Shown here: positions 10,084 to 20,750 of the stretch, piece by piece
How positions within the stretch are numbered: the stretch's first letter is position 1
Layout of the letters: each line of letters opens with the position of its first letter
NCBI RefSeq assembly: GCF_905163445.1
Contig: NC_053204.1
Span: forward strand, 4,471,501-4,535,500
Direction of reading: 5' to 3'
From: Pararge aegeria
Taxonomy: Eukaryota; Arthropoda; Insecta; Lepidoptera; Nymphalidae
Length of the DNA: 64,000 bases
The notes under the pieces: model-generated
Told to the model about the DNA's origin: nothing
Databases searched by the model: none
The model's input: only the letters and a program-made list of their open reading frames with translations
Translations under genes and position numbers: made by a program

Positions 10084-10422
10084 ATACATAAATAAATATA
10101 CTACTACAATACACACATCGCCATCTAGCCCCAAAGTAATCGTAGCTTGTGTTATGGTGTACCAAAATAGTTTATGAATATATAACATTGTTTAACTACT
10201 AATAGCAGTTTTACAGTCTCGTCAAACACCCTTGAGATCGTTATGACTCTCGAGCATGCAGATTACCTCACGATGTTTTCCTTGCTTTAAAGCAAGTGAT
10301 ATTCCAATTGCTTCAAATTAAAAACGCGCATAACTCCGAAAAGTTAGTGTTGCGTGCCGGGGCGCAAACTCGGTCTCCACGAAAGGAAAGCCGAAGCTTT
10401 ACCCACTAGGCTATCACCGCTT
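10084..10422 (-). repeat. SINE-A tail fused to SINE-B (inverted duplication, left arm)
   Basis: 10084-10157 is an inverted SINE-A tail. A short linker follows, then an inverted SINE-B running through its head to CACCGCT at 10422. The span 10097-10351 is repeated in the opposite orientation at 11053-11330, with the same linker and SINE-A/SINE-B junction, so the pair arose by duplication rather than by independent insertions. Confidence 0.85.
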
Positions 10423-10715
10423 CTCTAATTATAATCAGCGGAATTCAATGCCAGTTTGTGTTGGCGCCATTTAAACATGCACATAGGTATTTCATGTAAC
10501 TGGTTGGTATATTTAAATCCGTCGGATTACCATAAGCAAATCGTTACTATGTTAACTGCGTCCCATAGGAACTGGCAAGATCACGATAAATAAGACATAA
10601 GAGTAATTGCACCTTACTTTTACTGCTATTACTTGTTTGCGTGTGCAATAAAAGTTATTTAAACATTGCATTTATTACTTACTAGATTTGCCCTGCAGCT
10701 TTGCCCATGTTAATT
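10423..10715. other. No recognised gene or repeat
   Basis: AT-rich spacer between the inverted SINE-B and the following SINE-C. No feature is visible. Confidence 0.4.
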
Positions 10716-10907
10716 GGTACCCTAACGACAAAGACGTGCCGCAAGCGATTTAGTGTTCCGGTGCGATGGCGCGTAGAAACCTATGAGGGGTCTGGCTACC
10801 ATACTCCCTAACAGGTTAGCCCGCCTACCATCTTAGATTGCATAGTCACTTACCATCAGGTGAGATTGCAGTCAAGGGCTACCTTGTATTGGAATAAAAA
10901 AATAAAC
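10716..10907 (+). repeat. SINE-C without head
   Basis: GACAAAGACGTGCCGC, AGCGATTTAGTGTTCCGGTG and the tail AACAGGTTAGCCCGCCTACC, then CAGGTGAGATTGCAGTCAAG and an A-rich end. The tRNA-like head is absent. Confidence 0.8.
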
Positions 10908-11001
10908 TGGATGCAGTGTAAGGTCTTTAATAGTTCTGTAAGTGCCAAACCATCAATCACGTAAATATTGTTAATCGTAAATGCCTGTCCCGAAGACCTA
11001 A

Positions 11002-11367
11002 TCCCGTTTTGCTTCATTTAAAATACTTTGAATTCCCTGTAACAAATACAGGTTTGCGCCCCGGCACGCAACACTAACTTTTCGGAGTTATGCGCGTTTT
11101 TAATTTGATGCAATTGGAATATCACTTGCTTTAAAGCAAGGAAAACATCGTGAGGTAATCTGCATGCTCGAGAGTTCTCCATAACGATCTCAAGGGTGTG
11201 TGACGAGACTGAAAAACTGCTATTAGTAGTTAAACAATGTTATATATTCATAAACTCTTTTGGTACACAATAACACAAGCTACGATTACTTTGGGGCTAG
11301 ATGGCGATGTGTGTATTGTAGTAGTATATAAAGGAATTCAAAGTATTTTAAATGAAGCAAAACGGGA
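11002..11367. mobile_element. Unit with 35-bp perfect terminal inverted repeats
   Basis: 11002-11036 and 11333-11367 are perfect 35-base inverted repeats (TCCCGTTTTGCTTCATTTAA and on). Between them lies the right arm (11053-11330) of the SINE-A/SINE-B inverted duplication. Either a MITE-like unit captured the SINE chimera, or a palindrome was interrupted by it. There is no transposase frame and no clear target duplication. Confidence 0.75.
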
Positions 11368-11465
11368 CTGCATATTAATCGATAGAAGAGGGCAAACAAC
11401 GTTGACCAAATTCATTAAATCGATGGATAGCTTTGTTTGGAAGTTCAAAAGTGAATTTGATATTA

Positions 11466-11640
11466 TTTAAGTCGGTCAACATTTGTCTAAGTTATGGTGT
11501 AAAATCGACAAACACTTTCATCCTCTCTCCAAAAGGTACTGAGCTGAATTTTGGGATAAAAGCATTCGATGTCCTACCTCATAGTATCCGTCACGTCGGT
11601 ATAGTTCACAAACATATTGTGAAAACAATACTTTAAGTCC
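11466..11640 (-). mobile_element. Internal Helitron fragment
   Basis: GACAAACACTTTCATCCTCT and the following CCAAAAGGTACTGAGC match the interior of the complete Helitron at 37709-38116 in the same orientation. Neither end is present. Confidence 0.6.
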
Positions 11641-12043
11641 ATCAACCAGACACGGAAGACCATGTTGGGTAGATCTCCTATGAGTCAGGAGAACTTTCCC
11701 GGTAATGGAATGACGCTTTTCATGATGATATATTTAAATTTATATACCCTTAATATTATATAATATGCACGTTTTATGTTATTGAGTACCGTAGTAGCCT
11801 GTTTCGTATTCTGTGAAAACTCCAACGTGTACAAATAGCTGTAAAGGAAAATCAGACTACTCCCACATAGAATAGAGTTCAAATTCAATTGACGGTGTTC
11901 AAAGGCTTTTTCCTTAGAGAATATCGATATTAGGTAGAGTGGCGTTCTGCTTACAGATACACAGGGACGTTTAGAAGTTAATAAAATGTATGCAAACAAA
12001 AATATATTGTTTGTTTCAAAATAAAATAAAGGTCAAGTTTAGT
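11641..12043. other. No recognised gene
   Basis: A 104-residue minus-strand frame at 11685-11999 has no domain I recognise and sits in repeat debris. I do not call it a gene. Confidence 0.4.
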
Positions 12044-12300
12044 TACGTGGCGTGTTTGACGTAAGCCCTGGCATATCGGTGAGCGCTGTGTGTTTTAACC
12101 TAAAGGTCCCGGGGTCGATTCCCGACAGGGGCAAATCAAATGTATTCTTTGGCCGTGGCAAGCTACCGACGAAGACGTGCCGCGAAAGATTTAGCGTTCC
12201 GCTACGTGGTGGTATAGAAACTGATTATGGGGGGGGGGACTTGGTATGGCGTCCTCAGAGGCTTCATTATTATACAACTAGATTTTTCCCACTACTAGAT
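12044..12300 (+). repeat. SINE-C, 5' two-thirds
   Basis: tRNA-like head with B box GGGTCGATTCCCGAC, then GACGAAGACGTGCCGCG and AAAGATTTAGCGTTCCGC. A run of nine G residues lies inside. The usual 3' tail is replaced by a G-rich stretch (GTGGGTGGGTGGGGTGGGTG type, 12309-12330). Confidence 0.75.
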
Positions 12301-12469
12301 TATTTGGGCGTGGGTGGGTGGGGTGGGTGGTAAAATGACAATTATAGATGTTCGTGTACAGGGGATTGAACTCAATCCCCCGAAAGGGGGTGGGGTATCG
12401 TCTGCTGGGCTATCACCGCTTCCGTGATTTGGTTATACAACGTTTAAATGAAAACCGATATAGTACTTA

Positions 12470-12775
12470 ACAGACTTTAGAGCCACAATATTTACTGTCT
12501 CTAGGACTTATCTGGGAAACCGAAACGATAACAAGAGTAAACCACTGCCATAGTTTTATTTAAAAAAACAACATACAGCCCTAAACTCATGCAAAATTAA
12601 AATCAAGTGACTCCTGTGACGAATTAAATCTATTATAGAGGTACGCGTCACGTAGCGTTGGTACTATGCGCCAGTCAGTCCTTTATCTTCAATAGGGTTG
12701 TCGGTAAACGCTACAAATGTTTGAATTCGTTTCTATGGAGAAATAAATATGCTTGTTTTGATTTAATATTGCTTA
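12470..12775 (+). repeat. Dispersed repeat G, copy 1
   Basis: Shares a long stretch with 52420-52720 in the same orientation and with 14806-15085 inverted. Common blocks include CAATAGGGTTGTC (first two), GGAGAAATAAATATGC and CAAGTGACTCCTGT or variants. No coding frame; class unknown. Confidence 0.7.
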
Positions 12776-12964
12776 TACATCCATCAACATTTAAGACGAC
12801 CATGTATATATGATGTGTTAAAGTATATTATTAGTTTATTTTTAAATATTTATTCAATTATGCTTTATTTTATATGTTTGTAGTTAAGTTTGTAGTTATT
12901 CGTATGTATTATTTTTTTAATTATGCACAACAGCAGTCTGTTATCCTCTTGTTTTACTTATCCT

Positions 12965-13090
12965 AAGGTTGCCCGGCAGAGATGGCTACTAAGCGATAAG
13001 GCCGCCTTTTGTATACTGCTTGTGTCTGAGGTTTTTTAATTCTTCTTCTGGTTTTTTAACTCATTGTGTGCAAATAAAGAGTAAAAATAA
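12965..13090 (+). repeat. LINE-type tail P
   Basis: GGTTGCCCGGCAGAGATGGC, AAGCGATAAGGCCGCCTTTT, then a T-rich stretch ending ATAAAGAGTAAAAATAAAAT. Matches the 3' tail seen at 7517 and 31091. Confidence 0.6.
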
Positions 13091-13932
13091 AATGAATAAA
13101 CGTTATTTTACCTAATATGAAATTGGAATAAACTTTCCTAACTATAACCGATCGTTCGAATATTCCATAACCGTAAAACGCAATTAATAAATACGTTTAA
13201 CGTAAGCCAAAACTACTGCAACTGCCCATAAAAAGATATCCCAATACAGCAATAAAACCTAACTTCCATTAGGGTAGGATTTTGGCAAAATGTGCCCAAT
13301 TTATACCGCTAAGATTTTTTAACGCTATTGCCCAAAAAAGGGGTGTTATGGTTTCCAGGGTTCATGTATCATCATCACCATCAACAATGAAAACTTATAC
13401 AACATTAATGATTATATTGAAATAAAATTTGACTATTAAATAGACATTTCTTAATTTGACTTATATAATTGGACATTTTTGAGTTGACCAAGAAGTTGAC
13501 ATTTACCTAATTTTACTATTAAAACTGGAACTAAATGAATTAATCTTAAATAAGAATAAATTGCCTTATTGAATAGATTGGTATCCGTAAAAAATTTTGC
13601 ACGCCTTTATGGCAAAACATGTTATGATCAATATTATTTTGTACCTATTTACCACATATAGCTACTGAAGGAGGCCCACTCATGCGCGCACTCTGTACCC
13701 TCAATGTGATAGCCGAGAAGACGGATTTATTTTGTTGCACACTGAGTTAACTCACAAATATAGCGATTTGGATTTTATCATATTCACTATAGTTATATAT
13801 ATTATTAAAATTTACATAACATGCTGCATTGTCGTATTAGGATAACTTTTTCCTGTAATGACAAAAATGTAAGATGGGAATAAATAAATAAATAAATAAA
13901 TATTATGTAACCCATGTTTAATGCAAATAAAT
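13091..13932. other. No recognised gene or repeat
   Basis: AT-rich sequence with a short TAAA microsatellite near 13881-13901. No domain-bearing frame. Confidence 0.4.
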
Positions 13933-14260
13933 GAAATTAATATTCTTCTTCTTAGTCGTTTCAGTCTTGACAGACTGGTCGTGGTCGTGGTCGAAATTAA
14001 TATATATTATTATTATTATCATCGCATAAACCCATTACAGGCCCACTACAGAGCATGGGTCTCCTACCATAATTAGGAGGGGTTAAGGCTGTCCACCACG
14101 CTGGCCGAGTGCGGATTGGTGGACACACACCTTTGAGAACATTATGTAGAACTCTCAGGCATGCAAGTTTCCTCACGATCTTTTCCATCACCGTTAAAGC
14201 ATGTGTTATGTGGTATTTAATTAAAACGCGCATAACTTAAATAAGTTATAGTGCGCCTAA
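13933..14260 (-). repeat. LINE 3' terminus beside inverted SINE-B
   Basis: 13933-13993 repeats the last bases of the LINE at 3692-3923 (TTAGTCGTTTCAGTCTTGAC, GACTGGTCGTGGTCGTGG). 14007-14260 is an inverted SINE-B from the tail side (CATTACAGGCCCACTACAGA) to the body; its tRNA head is lost after AAAACGCGCATAACTT. Confidence 0.75.
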
Positions 14261-14394
14261 TGCGCTATAATCTACGTATGTGTCGTCGTTAAATTGTAAA
14301 TACAGGGATATAGATACATGGGATAGGGGTCATGAGGACCCCTGTCCCAATTCTGTAGGCTTTGACCACAGAATTAAGAACACAGAACCCTTTA

Positions 14395-14515
14395 TTGCGT
14401 GCAGTGCATTGTGTCAAAAAACAATGAGAACGCGGAATGATGCTAGCTCAGAAACTTTTAGCATTTTTCCCATTTTATGATAAACGTTTAGAAGATTATA
14501 GGTAAAATAATTACT
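14395..14515 (+). repeat. Family F fragment
   Basis: GCTAGCTCAGAAACTTTTAG, TTTTTCCCATTTTATGATAA and GGTAAAATAATTACT match family F at 45480-45640, with an inverted relative at 32875-33075. Confidence 0.55.
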
Positions 14516-14548
14516 CTCTTCTCAGTCGGTTGGCAAGCTTCCTACGTT

Positions 14549-14753
14549 TGAATTCCCACAACTGGACAATGTTTGTGTGATGAAAATGAATGTTTTTCAG
14601 TGTCTTGGTGTTTATCTATATATTATAAGTATTTACGTATATTATTCATATAAATTATTCATCAGTTATCTTGGTACCCATAACACAAGCTACGCTTACT
14701 TTGGGGCTAGATGGCGATGTGTGTATTGTCGTAGTATATTTATTTTTTTATTT
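14549..14753 (+). repeat. SINE-A with degraded head
   Basis: Only the last part of the B box region survives (GAATTCCCACAACTGGACAA). Body and tail are nearly complete to GTAGTATATTTATTTTTTTA. Confidence 0.85.
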
Positions 14754-14805
14754 ACTGTAAGGGGACATAAGTATATTTCATATGGAATCACCTTGTAAAA
14801 ACATT

Positions 14806-15085
14806 AAATCAATAGAAGCATATTAATTTTTCCAAACAAACTAATTCAAAATAATTTGAGTGTTTTTTTATGGAGATAAAAAACCAACACGCGTGTAGTA
14901 CCTACGCTACGTGACGCGTACAGTGATAAACTGACAGGAGTCACAGGATTGTAATTTTTCATGTGATGTTAGGGCTGTATCTGATTTCTTTCAGTAAAAA
15001 CTATGGCAGTGGTTTACTCAAAAACTGTTAGCGTTTATGTTTCACAGATGAGTCTCAGAGAAAGTAATTACTGTACCTCAAGAGT
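14806..15085 (-). repeat. Dispersed repeat G, copy 2 (inverted)
   Basis: Complement of 12470-12775, including GCATATTAATTTTTCCAAAC, CTACGCTACGTGACGCGTAC and CTATGGCAGTGGTTTACTC. No coding frame. Confidence 0.65.
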
Positions 15086-15427
15086 TTGTGAAGTAATATT
15101 TCGGTTTTAATGTACACGTTGTATATTTATTTATGAGTAAGTGTAAGGAACCCGGTCCTCTTATAAGACCAAAGCACACACCATTGCGCTATGAGGTCGT
15201 CCAATATAACTGTACGCGTACGATATCGTAAGTAAAATCCAGATAAGCTTAAAGAAGCGGGAAATATAATGGAAATTGTAGGAAATGGCCCATTAAAATG
15301 ATATCTCGAACGAAAACACCAATAAAGCCTAATTTGCATCGGAGAAGCATTTGGAGTAAATGTGTATAATTTGTGACGTTTATCTCAAGACATATAAGTT
15401 ACTATACTTACTTATTATAACAAGAAG
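15086..15427. other. No recognised gene
   Basis: Left flank of the tandem array; nothing recognisable. The last 17 bases (GTAGTAAAGCC region) already resemble the end of an array unit. Confidence 0.4.
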
Positions 15428-17289
15428 TAGGTAGTAAAGCCTATGTGACAGAGCTCGTACGGGGAAGGACTAACGCCATGGACTAATTTTAGTTAGTAAA
15501 CAAAAAAGAGCGTCGTAATGTAACAGTACTGTTTCCTTGTTTTCTAACTAGATGGCGCTCTTTGGATTTCATACAAAGTCGTAGTGGAGCTTTTTGTGAC
15601 AGAGCTCGTACGGGGAAGGACTAACGCCATGGACTAATTTTAGTTAGTAAACAAAAAAGAGCGTCGTAATGTAACAGTACTGTTTCCTTGTTTTCTAACT
15701 AGATGGCGCTCTTTGGATTTCATACAAAGTCGTAGTGGAGCTTTTTGTGACAGAGCTCGTACGGGGAAGAACTAACGCCATGGACTAATTTTAGTTAGTA
15801 AACAAAAAAGAGCGTCGTATTGTTACAATACTGTTTCCTTGTATTCTAACTAGATGGCGCTCTTTGGATTTCATACAAAGTAGTAGTAGACCTTTTTGTG
15901 ACAGAGCTCGTACGGGGAAAGACTAACGCCATGGACTAATTTTAGTTAGTAAACAAGAAAGAGCGTCGTATTGTAACAATACTGTTAGCTTGTATTCTAA
16001 CTAGATGGCGCTCGTTCGATTTCATACAAAGTCGTAGTAAAGCTTTTTGTGACAGAGCTCGTACGGGGAAGGACTAACGCCATGGAATAATTTTAGTTAG
16101 TAAACAAAAAAGAGCGTCGTATTGTTACAATACTGTTTCCTTGTATTCTAACTAGATGGCGCTCGTTCGATTTCATACAAAGTCGTAGTAAAGCTTTTTG
16201 TGACAGAGCTCGTACGATTAAGGACTAACGCCATGGACTAATTTTAGCTAGTAAACAAGAAAGAGCGTCGTATTGTTACAATACTGTACCTTGTATTCTA
16301 ACTAGATGGCGCTCGTTCGATTTCATACAAAGTAGTAGTGGAGCTTTTTGTGACAGAGCTCGTATGGGGAAGGACTAACGCCATGGACTAATTTTAGTTA
16401 GTAAACAAGAAAGAGCGTCGTATTGTTACAATACTGTTTCCTTGTATTCTAACTAGATGACGCTCGTTCGATTTCATACAAAGTCGTAGTAAAGCTTTTT
16501 GTGACAGAGCTCGTACGGGGAAGGACTAACGCCATGGACTAATTTTAGCTAGTAAACAAGAAAGAGCGTCGTATTGTTACAATACTGTTTCCTTGTATTC
16601 TAACTAGATGGCGCTCGTTCGATTTCATACAAAGTCGTAGTAAAGCTTTTTGTGACAGAGCTCGTACGGGGAAGGACTAACGCCATGGAATAATTTTAGT
16701 TAGTAAACAAAAAAGAGCGTCGTATTGTTATAATACTGTTTCCTTGTATTCTAACTAGATGGCGCTCGTTCGATTTAATACAAAGTCGTAGTAAAGCTTT
16801 TTGTGACAGAGCTCGTACGATTAAGGACTAACGCCATGGACTAATTTTAGCTAGTAAACAAGAAAGAGCGTCGTATTGTTACAATACTGTTTCCTTGTAT
16901 TCTAACTAGATGGCGCTCGTTCGATTTTATACAAAGTAGTAGTGGAGCTTTTTGTGACAGAGCTCGCACGGGGAAGGACTAACGCCATGGACTAATTTTA
17001 GTTAGTAAACAAGAAAGAGCGTCGTATTGTTACAATACTGTTTCCTTATATTCTAACTAGATGGCGCTCGTTCGATTTCATACAAAGTCGTAGTAAAGCT
17101 TTTTGTGACAGAGCTCGTACGGGGAAGGACTAACGCCATGGACTAATTTTAGTTAGTAAACAAGAAAGAGCGTCGTATTGTTACAATACTGTTTCCTTAT
17201 ATTCTAACTAGATGGCGCTCTATGGATTTCATACAAAGTCGTAGTAGAGCTTTTTGTGACAGAGCTCGTACGGGGAAGTACTACTGCCA
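15428..17289. repeat. Satellite-like tandem array, 151-bp unit, twelve copies
   Basis: GTGACAGAGCTCGTACGGGG opens units at 15445, 15596, 15747, 15898, 16049, 16200, 16350, 16501, 16652, 16803, 16954 and 17105, with a partial thirteenth at 17256. Spacing is 151 bases, once 150. Units 1 and 2 appear identical. Units 5-8 and 9-12 form two copies of a four-unit block: units 5 and 9 share GCCATGGAATAA and AAACAAAAAAGAGCG, units 6 and 10 share GTACGATTAAGG and end AAGTAGTAGTGGAGC. Each unit contains AAAGAGCG and a near-complement (CGCTCTTT or CGCTCGTT) about 60 bases apart. Unit length is not divisible by three and no frame runs through. The unit resembles parts of dispersed element R3. Confidence 0.97.
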
Positions 17290-17330
17290 TGCGTATTACT
17301 TGGGTGCCGGTGTAATTTTAGGCACGTCGT
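17290..17330 (+). repeat. R3 remnant at array edge
   Basis: Directly after the last partial unit comes TGCCGGTGTAATTTTAGGCA, which matches the R3 body (CCGGTGTAATTACAGGC at 60752). The array therefore sits inside, or grew out of, an R3 element. Confidence 0.6.
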
Positions 17331-18120
17331 CAAAAATAATAATAACTATACTTATAATAAAACTGTAACTGGAAGATTTCTGTACATTTAATATTTTTTG
17401 AAAATTTTGACCGGGCGTTGCTTTATATTCGATACTGAGTCCAAAACAGATTTTCATTTAATTTTTGTCTGTCTGTCTGTCAGGGCATCACGTGAAAACT
17501 ACTGAACGGATGTATATAAAATTTGGTATCGTGGTAGCTAATATTCCGGGTCAACGTATAGAATACTTTTAATCCCGATAAACTATAAGTTTCCTACAGG
17601 AAATGGGATAAAATTTTTATCAATTTTACTTCATAGCTCCGTGAAATTTGAACCGATTTGAATAATTCTATTTTTATTTGAAAGTGTATACTATCAAGCA
17701 TGTATTGTCCAATTTTAATAAAGATCTGATAACTACTGTCGGAGATAAATGTCATAACTATTCACAGATAACAGCAAGTCGCAAGGCATAAAGGACAAAG
17801 ATCGAATGCATGCTACTAATATTATAAATGCGAAAGTTTGTGAGGATGGATGTATGGATGGATATAGTTTGGAAAAAAAACTAGACCTGGTAGATGGTGC
17901 CGCAATTAGTTTCTAGGTTTCTTTAAGATATTAAAACCTGTAAATAATAGCATTTAGTGCAGACGAATTTGTTATCAAAATTAAGCTTAATATGCTATAC
18001 TCCGCGAAAAGCAGGAGAATCTGTGTGGTGTAATTTATAATTTCTTCAATCCTTATACTCCACACCAAACAGATCTTCGGCAATATACCCTCTACACACG
18101 TTAAGTAACTGTAAAGTCAA
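17331..18120. other. Decayed Helitron-like sequence, no gene
   Basis: CACGTGAAAACTACTGAACG and ATTTGAACCGATTTGAATAA are motifs typical of the non-autonomous elements in this window. At 17817 TACTAATATTATAAATGCGA looks like a Helitron 5' start, followed by GTGAGGATGGATGTATGGAT as at 20523. No end matches cleanly. Confidence 0.45.
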
Positions 18121-18255
18121 CATCTCCTGAGGATGCTCCGGTTTCGGAGCGAAACTAAATTATTATACTAAATTTCATGAAAATCGTTGGAGCCGATTTC
18201 GAGATTCCAATTATATATATACAAGAATTGCTCGTTTAAAGATATAAGATTAATA
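18121..18255 (-). repeat. Dispersed repeat with Helitron-like 5' end
   Basis: TCTCCTGAGGATGCTCCGGT repeats at 59888. Next, 18170-18250 is the complement of 45288-45400 (GAGCAATTCTTGTATAT on that strand), probably the 5' end of a Helitron-like element. Confidence 0.5.
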
Positions 18256-18599
18256 GACAAATGTTGAGAAAAAACCCTATTTTTAACACTCATTATATTG
18301 TTTTTTTAAATCTCTTTTTATTATATAAACTAATTAAAAATTTGTTTAAATAAGTTCTGTCTTGGACGTCCGTGTGTCTGTATGTGCGGATTCCGTATCT
18401 GTTGGTCACGATAACGAGCGTAATACTTCACTTATCGACTTGTTCTTTTTTTTATAGGTATTTTGAGGAATAGAAGCCTACTACTTTTATAGTTATATGT
18501 AGTTTAATTATTATTTAATAAATACTTTTAAAAATTTACAAATAATCTCAATTTTATTGTAATGAATGAGATTATGAGGCGGGCACTTTTGGATTTTCC
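18256..18599. other. No recognised gene
   Basis: AT-rich; includes a GTCCGTGTGTCTGTATGTGC stretch common in insect repeats. No open frame of note. Confidence 0.35.
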
Positions 18600-18815
18600 A
18601 ACTATTTAACCCTAGACGCAATAACGACGGTGTAAAACTGTCTGTGGCATAGCAACTCCCGAGCAGATGAACCGTTTTTTTTTTTAAAAGGTAAATTATT
18701 CGCCAGTTTTCTCTTGGCCTGATTTTTAACAAAAATTGCTTCTCGGGCCAAGATGGCCGCCGCTACAAAATGGTGGATAACATATTTTAATTTCAACTCC
18801 CTCAATAATATATCT
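18600..18815 (+). repeat. Dispersed repeat K, copy 1
   Basis: GGCCAAGATGGCCGCC, GTGGATAACATATTTTAATT and CAACTCCCTCAATAA recur at 48745-48805 (CCAAGATGGCCGCCATT, CAGATAACATATTTTTTCGC, CAACTCCCTCAAAA). Function and class unknown. Confidence 0.55.
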
Positions 18816-19083
18816 GACAGCCGGTTGGCGCAGTGGGCAGCGACCTTGCTTTCTTCGTCCAAGGCGTTGGGTTCGATTCCCACAACTAGAAAAAAATTTG
18901 TGTGATGAACTTGAATGTTTTTCAGTTCCTGGGTGTTTATCTGTATGTTATAAGTATTTATGTATATTATTCATAAAAATATTCTTCAATCATCTTAGTA
19001 CCTATAACACAAGCTACGCTTACTTTGGGGCTAGGTGGCGATGTGTGTATTGTCGTAGTATACCTATTTATTTATTTATTTAA
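18816..19083 (+). repeat. SINE-A, full length
   Basis: GACAGCCGGTTGGCGCAGTG head, B box GGTTCGATTCC, complete body and a TTTA tail. A small A run has expanded after CAACTAG. Confidence 0.9.
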
Positions 19084-19344
19084 ATGTGGTACGCGTATCA
19101 AATGATAGCATCGGGCCGGGGTTCTTAAATTTTAAATTTAATTTTCATTTATACAAGATATTGTTTTATATTTAATATTAATAATGCAGAGATAAAATTC
19201 AATAAATTCAAAAATTCATTTATTTCCAGGCCAGCTTTATACTGTAAGATATTATGATAATTCAGAAGACATATATTTATAAACAAAAAAAACTGACAAG
19301 AAAGGATAAAATATACATACACCGTTTTATTTTCAGAGGCTTTC

Positions 19345-19645
19345 ATAACATCAACCCATTTCTGGCCAACTACAGAGAACTCCCACAATGAGAAGGGGTT
19401 AATGCTGTAGTCCACCACGCTGGCCCAGTGCGGATTAGCGGACTCCACACACCTTTGATAACATTACGTAGAACTCTCATGCAGGTTTCCTCACGATGGT
19501 TTCCTTCACCGTTGAAGCAATTGATATTTGAATTACTTAAAAAAAAACGCATATAACTTCGAAAATATAGAGGTGCGAGCTAGTATTCGAACTGGGCTCC
19601 CCGAAAGTTAAGTCGAGCTCCTACCCAATGTGCTATCACCGTTTG
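19345..19645 (-). repeat. SINE-B, full length, inverted
   Basis: From the tail side (CATCAACCCATTTCTGGCCA) through TCCACCACGCTGGCCCAGTG, TTCCTTCACCGTTGAAGC and the head GTATTCGAACTGGGCTCCCC to TATCACCGTTT. Just before it, 19203-19235 is a family D tail piece. Confidence 0.85.
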
Positions 19646-20401
19646 AGAGGCTTTATCGAGACAAAATGGTGCGTAAATCGTTATACGCCAAGAGATAGCA
19701 GCTAAATGGCGTTCGGTAGTGACATCACTCCCATGGCTTTGTGTTATGCAAAAACCGGGCAATTTATAGGCTCTGCGGAGCGTAACATGCATTGTGGAGT
19801 AGTTTTATGGCGCTGTATGGTGAAGCTGTTGAATATTGAGAGGTGGCCTTGGCAGAGACTATATCCGTAGGTATATTACGCAACGAATTTTTTTTTCTTC
19901 ATTTGGTTCACCAACAACTTTATATTTCAAAAAAAGTATTGAAACTAGCTTATACAGTACGAAGACAAAATCGTCTGCTACTTATAAGTAAACACCGCAT
20001 GCAAATTAATAGTGTTGAACTAGCTTACAAATACACAAACAAGATAAAAAAGTATTGTAATTTTAATTGCGTTGCCAATTTGTAAACGTTGTTTTGTTAT
20101 ACTTTTCTTTTTTTTTTCATTCATTGAAAAGTATATCCAGAGTAGGCAATTATAAAATTACATTCAGGCCATGAAAATAATTTAGAAGATGTAGTACTGC
20201 TATTTTATGTTACCATAAAAACCTAACATTAATTAACTATATAAAATTAAGAATAAGTCAATTTAATGAACTAATATGAAAAAAGGATGTGTTGTTCTTT
20301 CCAAGGTTAACAAGGAGAATGTGGAGATAGATAGATTCAGGAAAAGAAAACAGGTTACCAATTAGGTTTTTTTAAGTAAGTTCTGGCATAACTCCGTCGT
20401 T
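19646..20401. other. No recognised gene or repeat
   Basis: An 80-residue plus frame at 19843-20085 and a 70-residue minus frame at 19580-19792 lack recognisable motifs. Otherwise AT-rich. Confidence 0.4.
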
Positions 20402-20750
20402 GACGGCCGATTGTTGCAGTGGGCATTGCCTGCTTTCTGTGTCCAAGGCCGTGAGTTTGATTCCCACAACTGGAAAATGTTTCTGTGATAAACATGAAAG
20501 TTTTTATTATAACTGCGCAAGTTTGTGAGGATGGATGTATGGATGGATGTATGTATGTATGTATGTATCAACTAAAATAATGACAACTTAATAACTCAGT
20601 ATACCACGTACAATAATAGATAGAATAGATCTATTCTAGCTTCTCGATTGATTATGAACAAAGTCGCGAGGGTCCGCTAGTCAATAATATATCAAACATA
20701 TATCTTAGTACCCATATCACAAGCTACACTTTTTTGGGGCTGGATGTTTA
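20402..20750 (+). repeat. SINE-A split by a Helitron-like piece
   Basis: SINE-A head at 20402-20500 (GACGGCCGATTGTTGCAGTG) and its distal body at 20698-20750 (TCTTAGTACCCATATCACAA) flank 20501-20680. The insert contains GTGAGGATGGATGTATGGAT, a TGTA microsatellite, and ends GGTCCGCTAG followed by T, as expected for a Helitron 3' end. Part of the SINE is missing at the junctions. Confidence 0.65.

Noticed and set aside
15428..17289. CRISPR-like array
   Set aside because: Units are contiguous 151-bp tandem repeats without spacers in eukaryotic-type DNA.
18745..18760. AAGATGGCCGCC motifs as a host promoter element (YY1-like)
   Set aside because: They are part of repeat K, present twice, with no associated gene.
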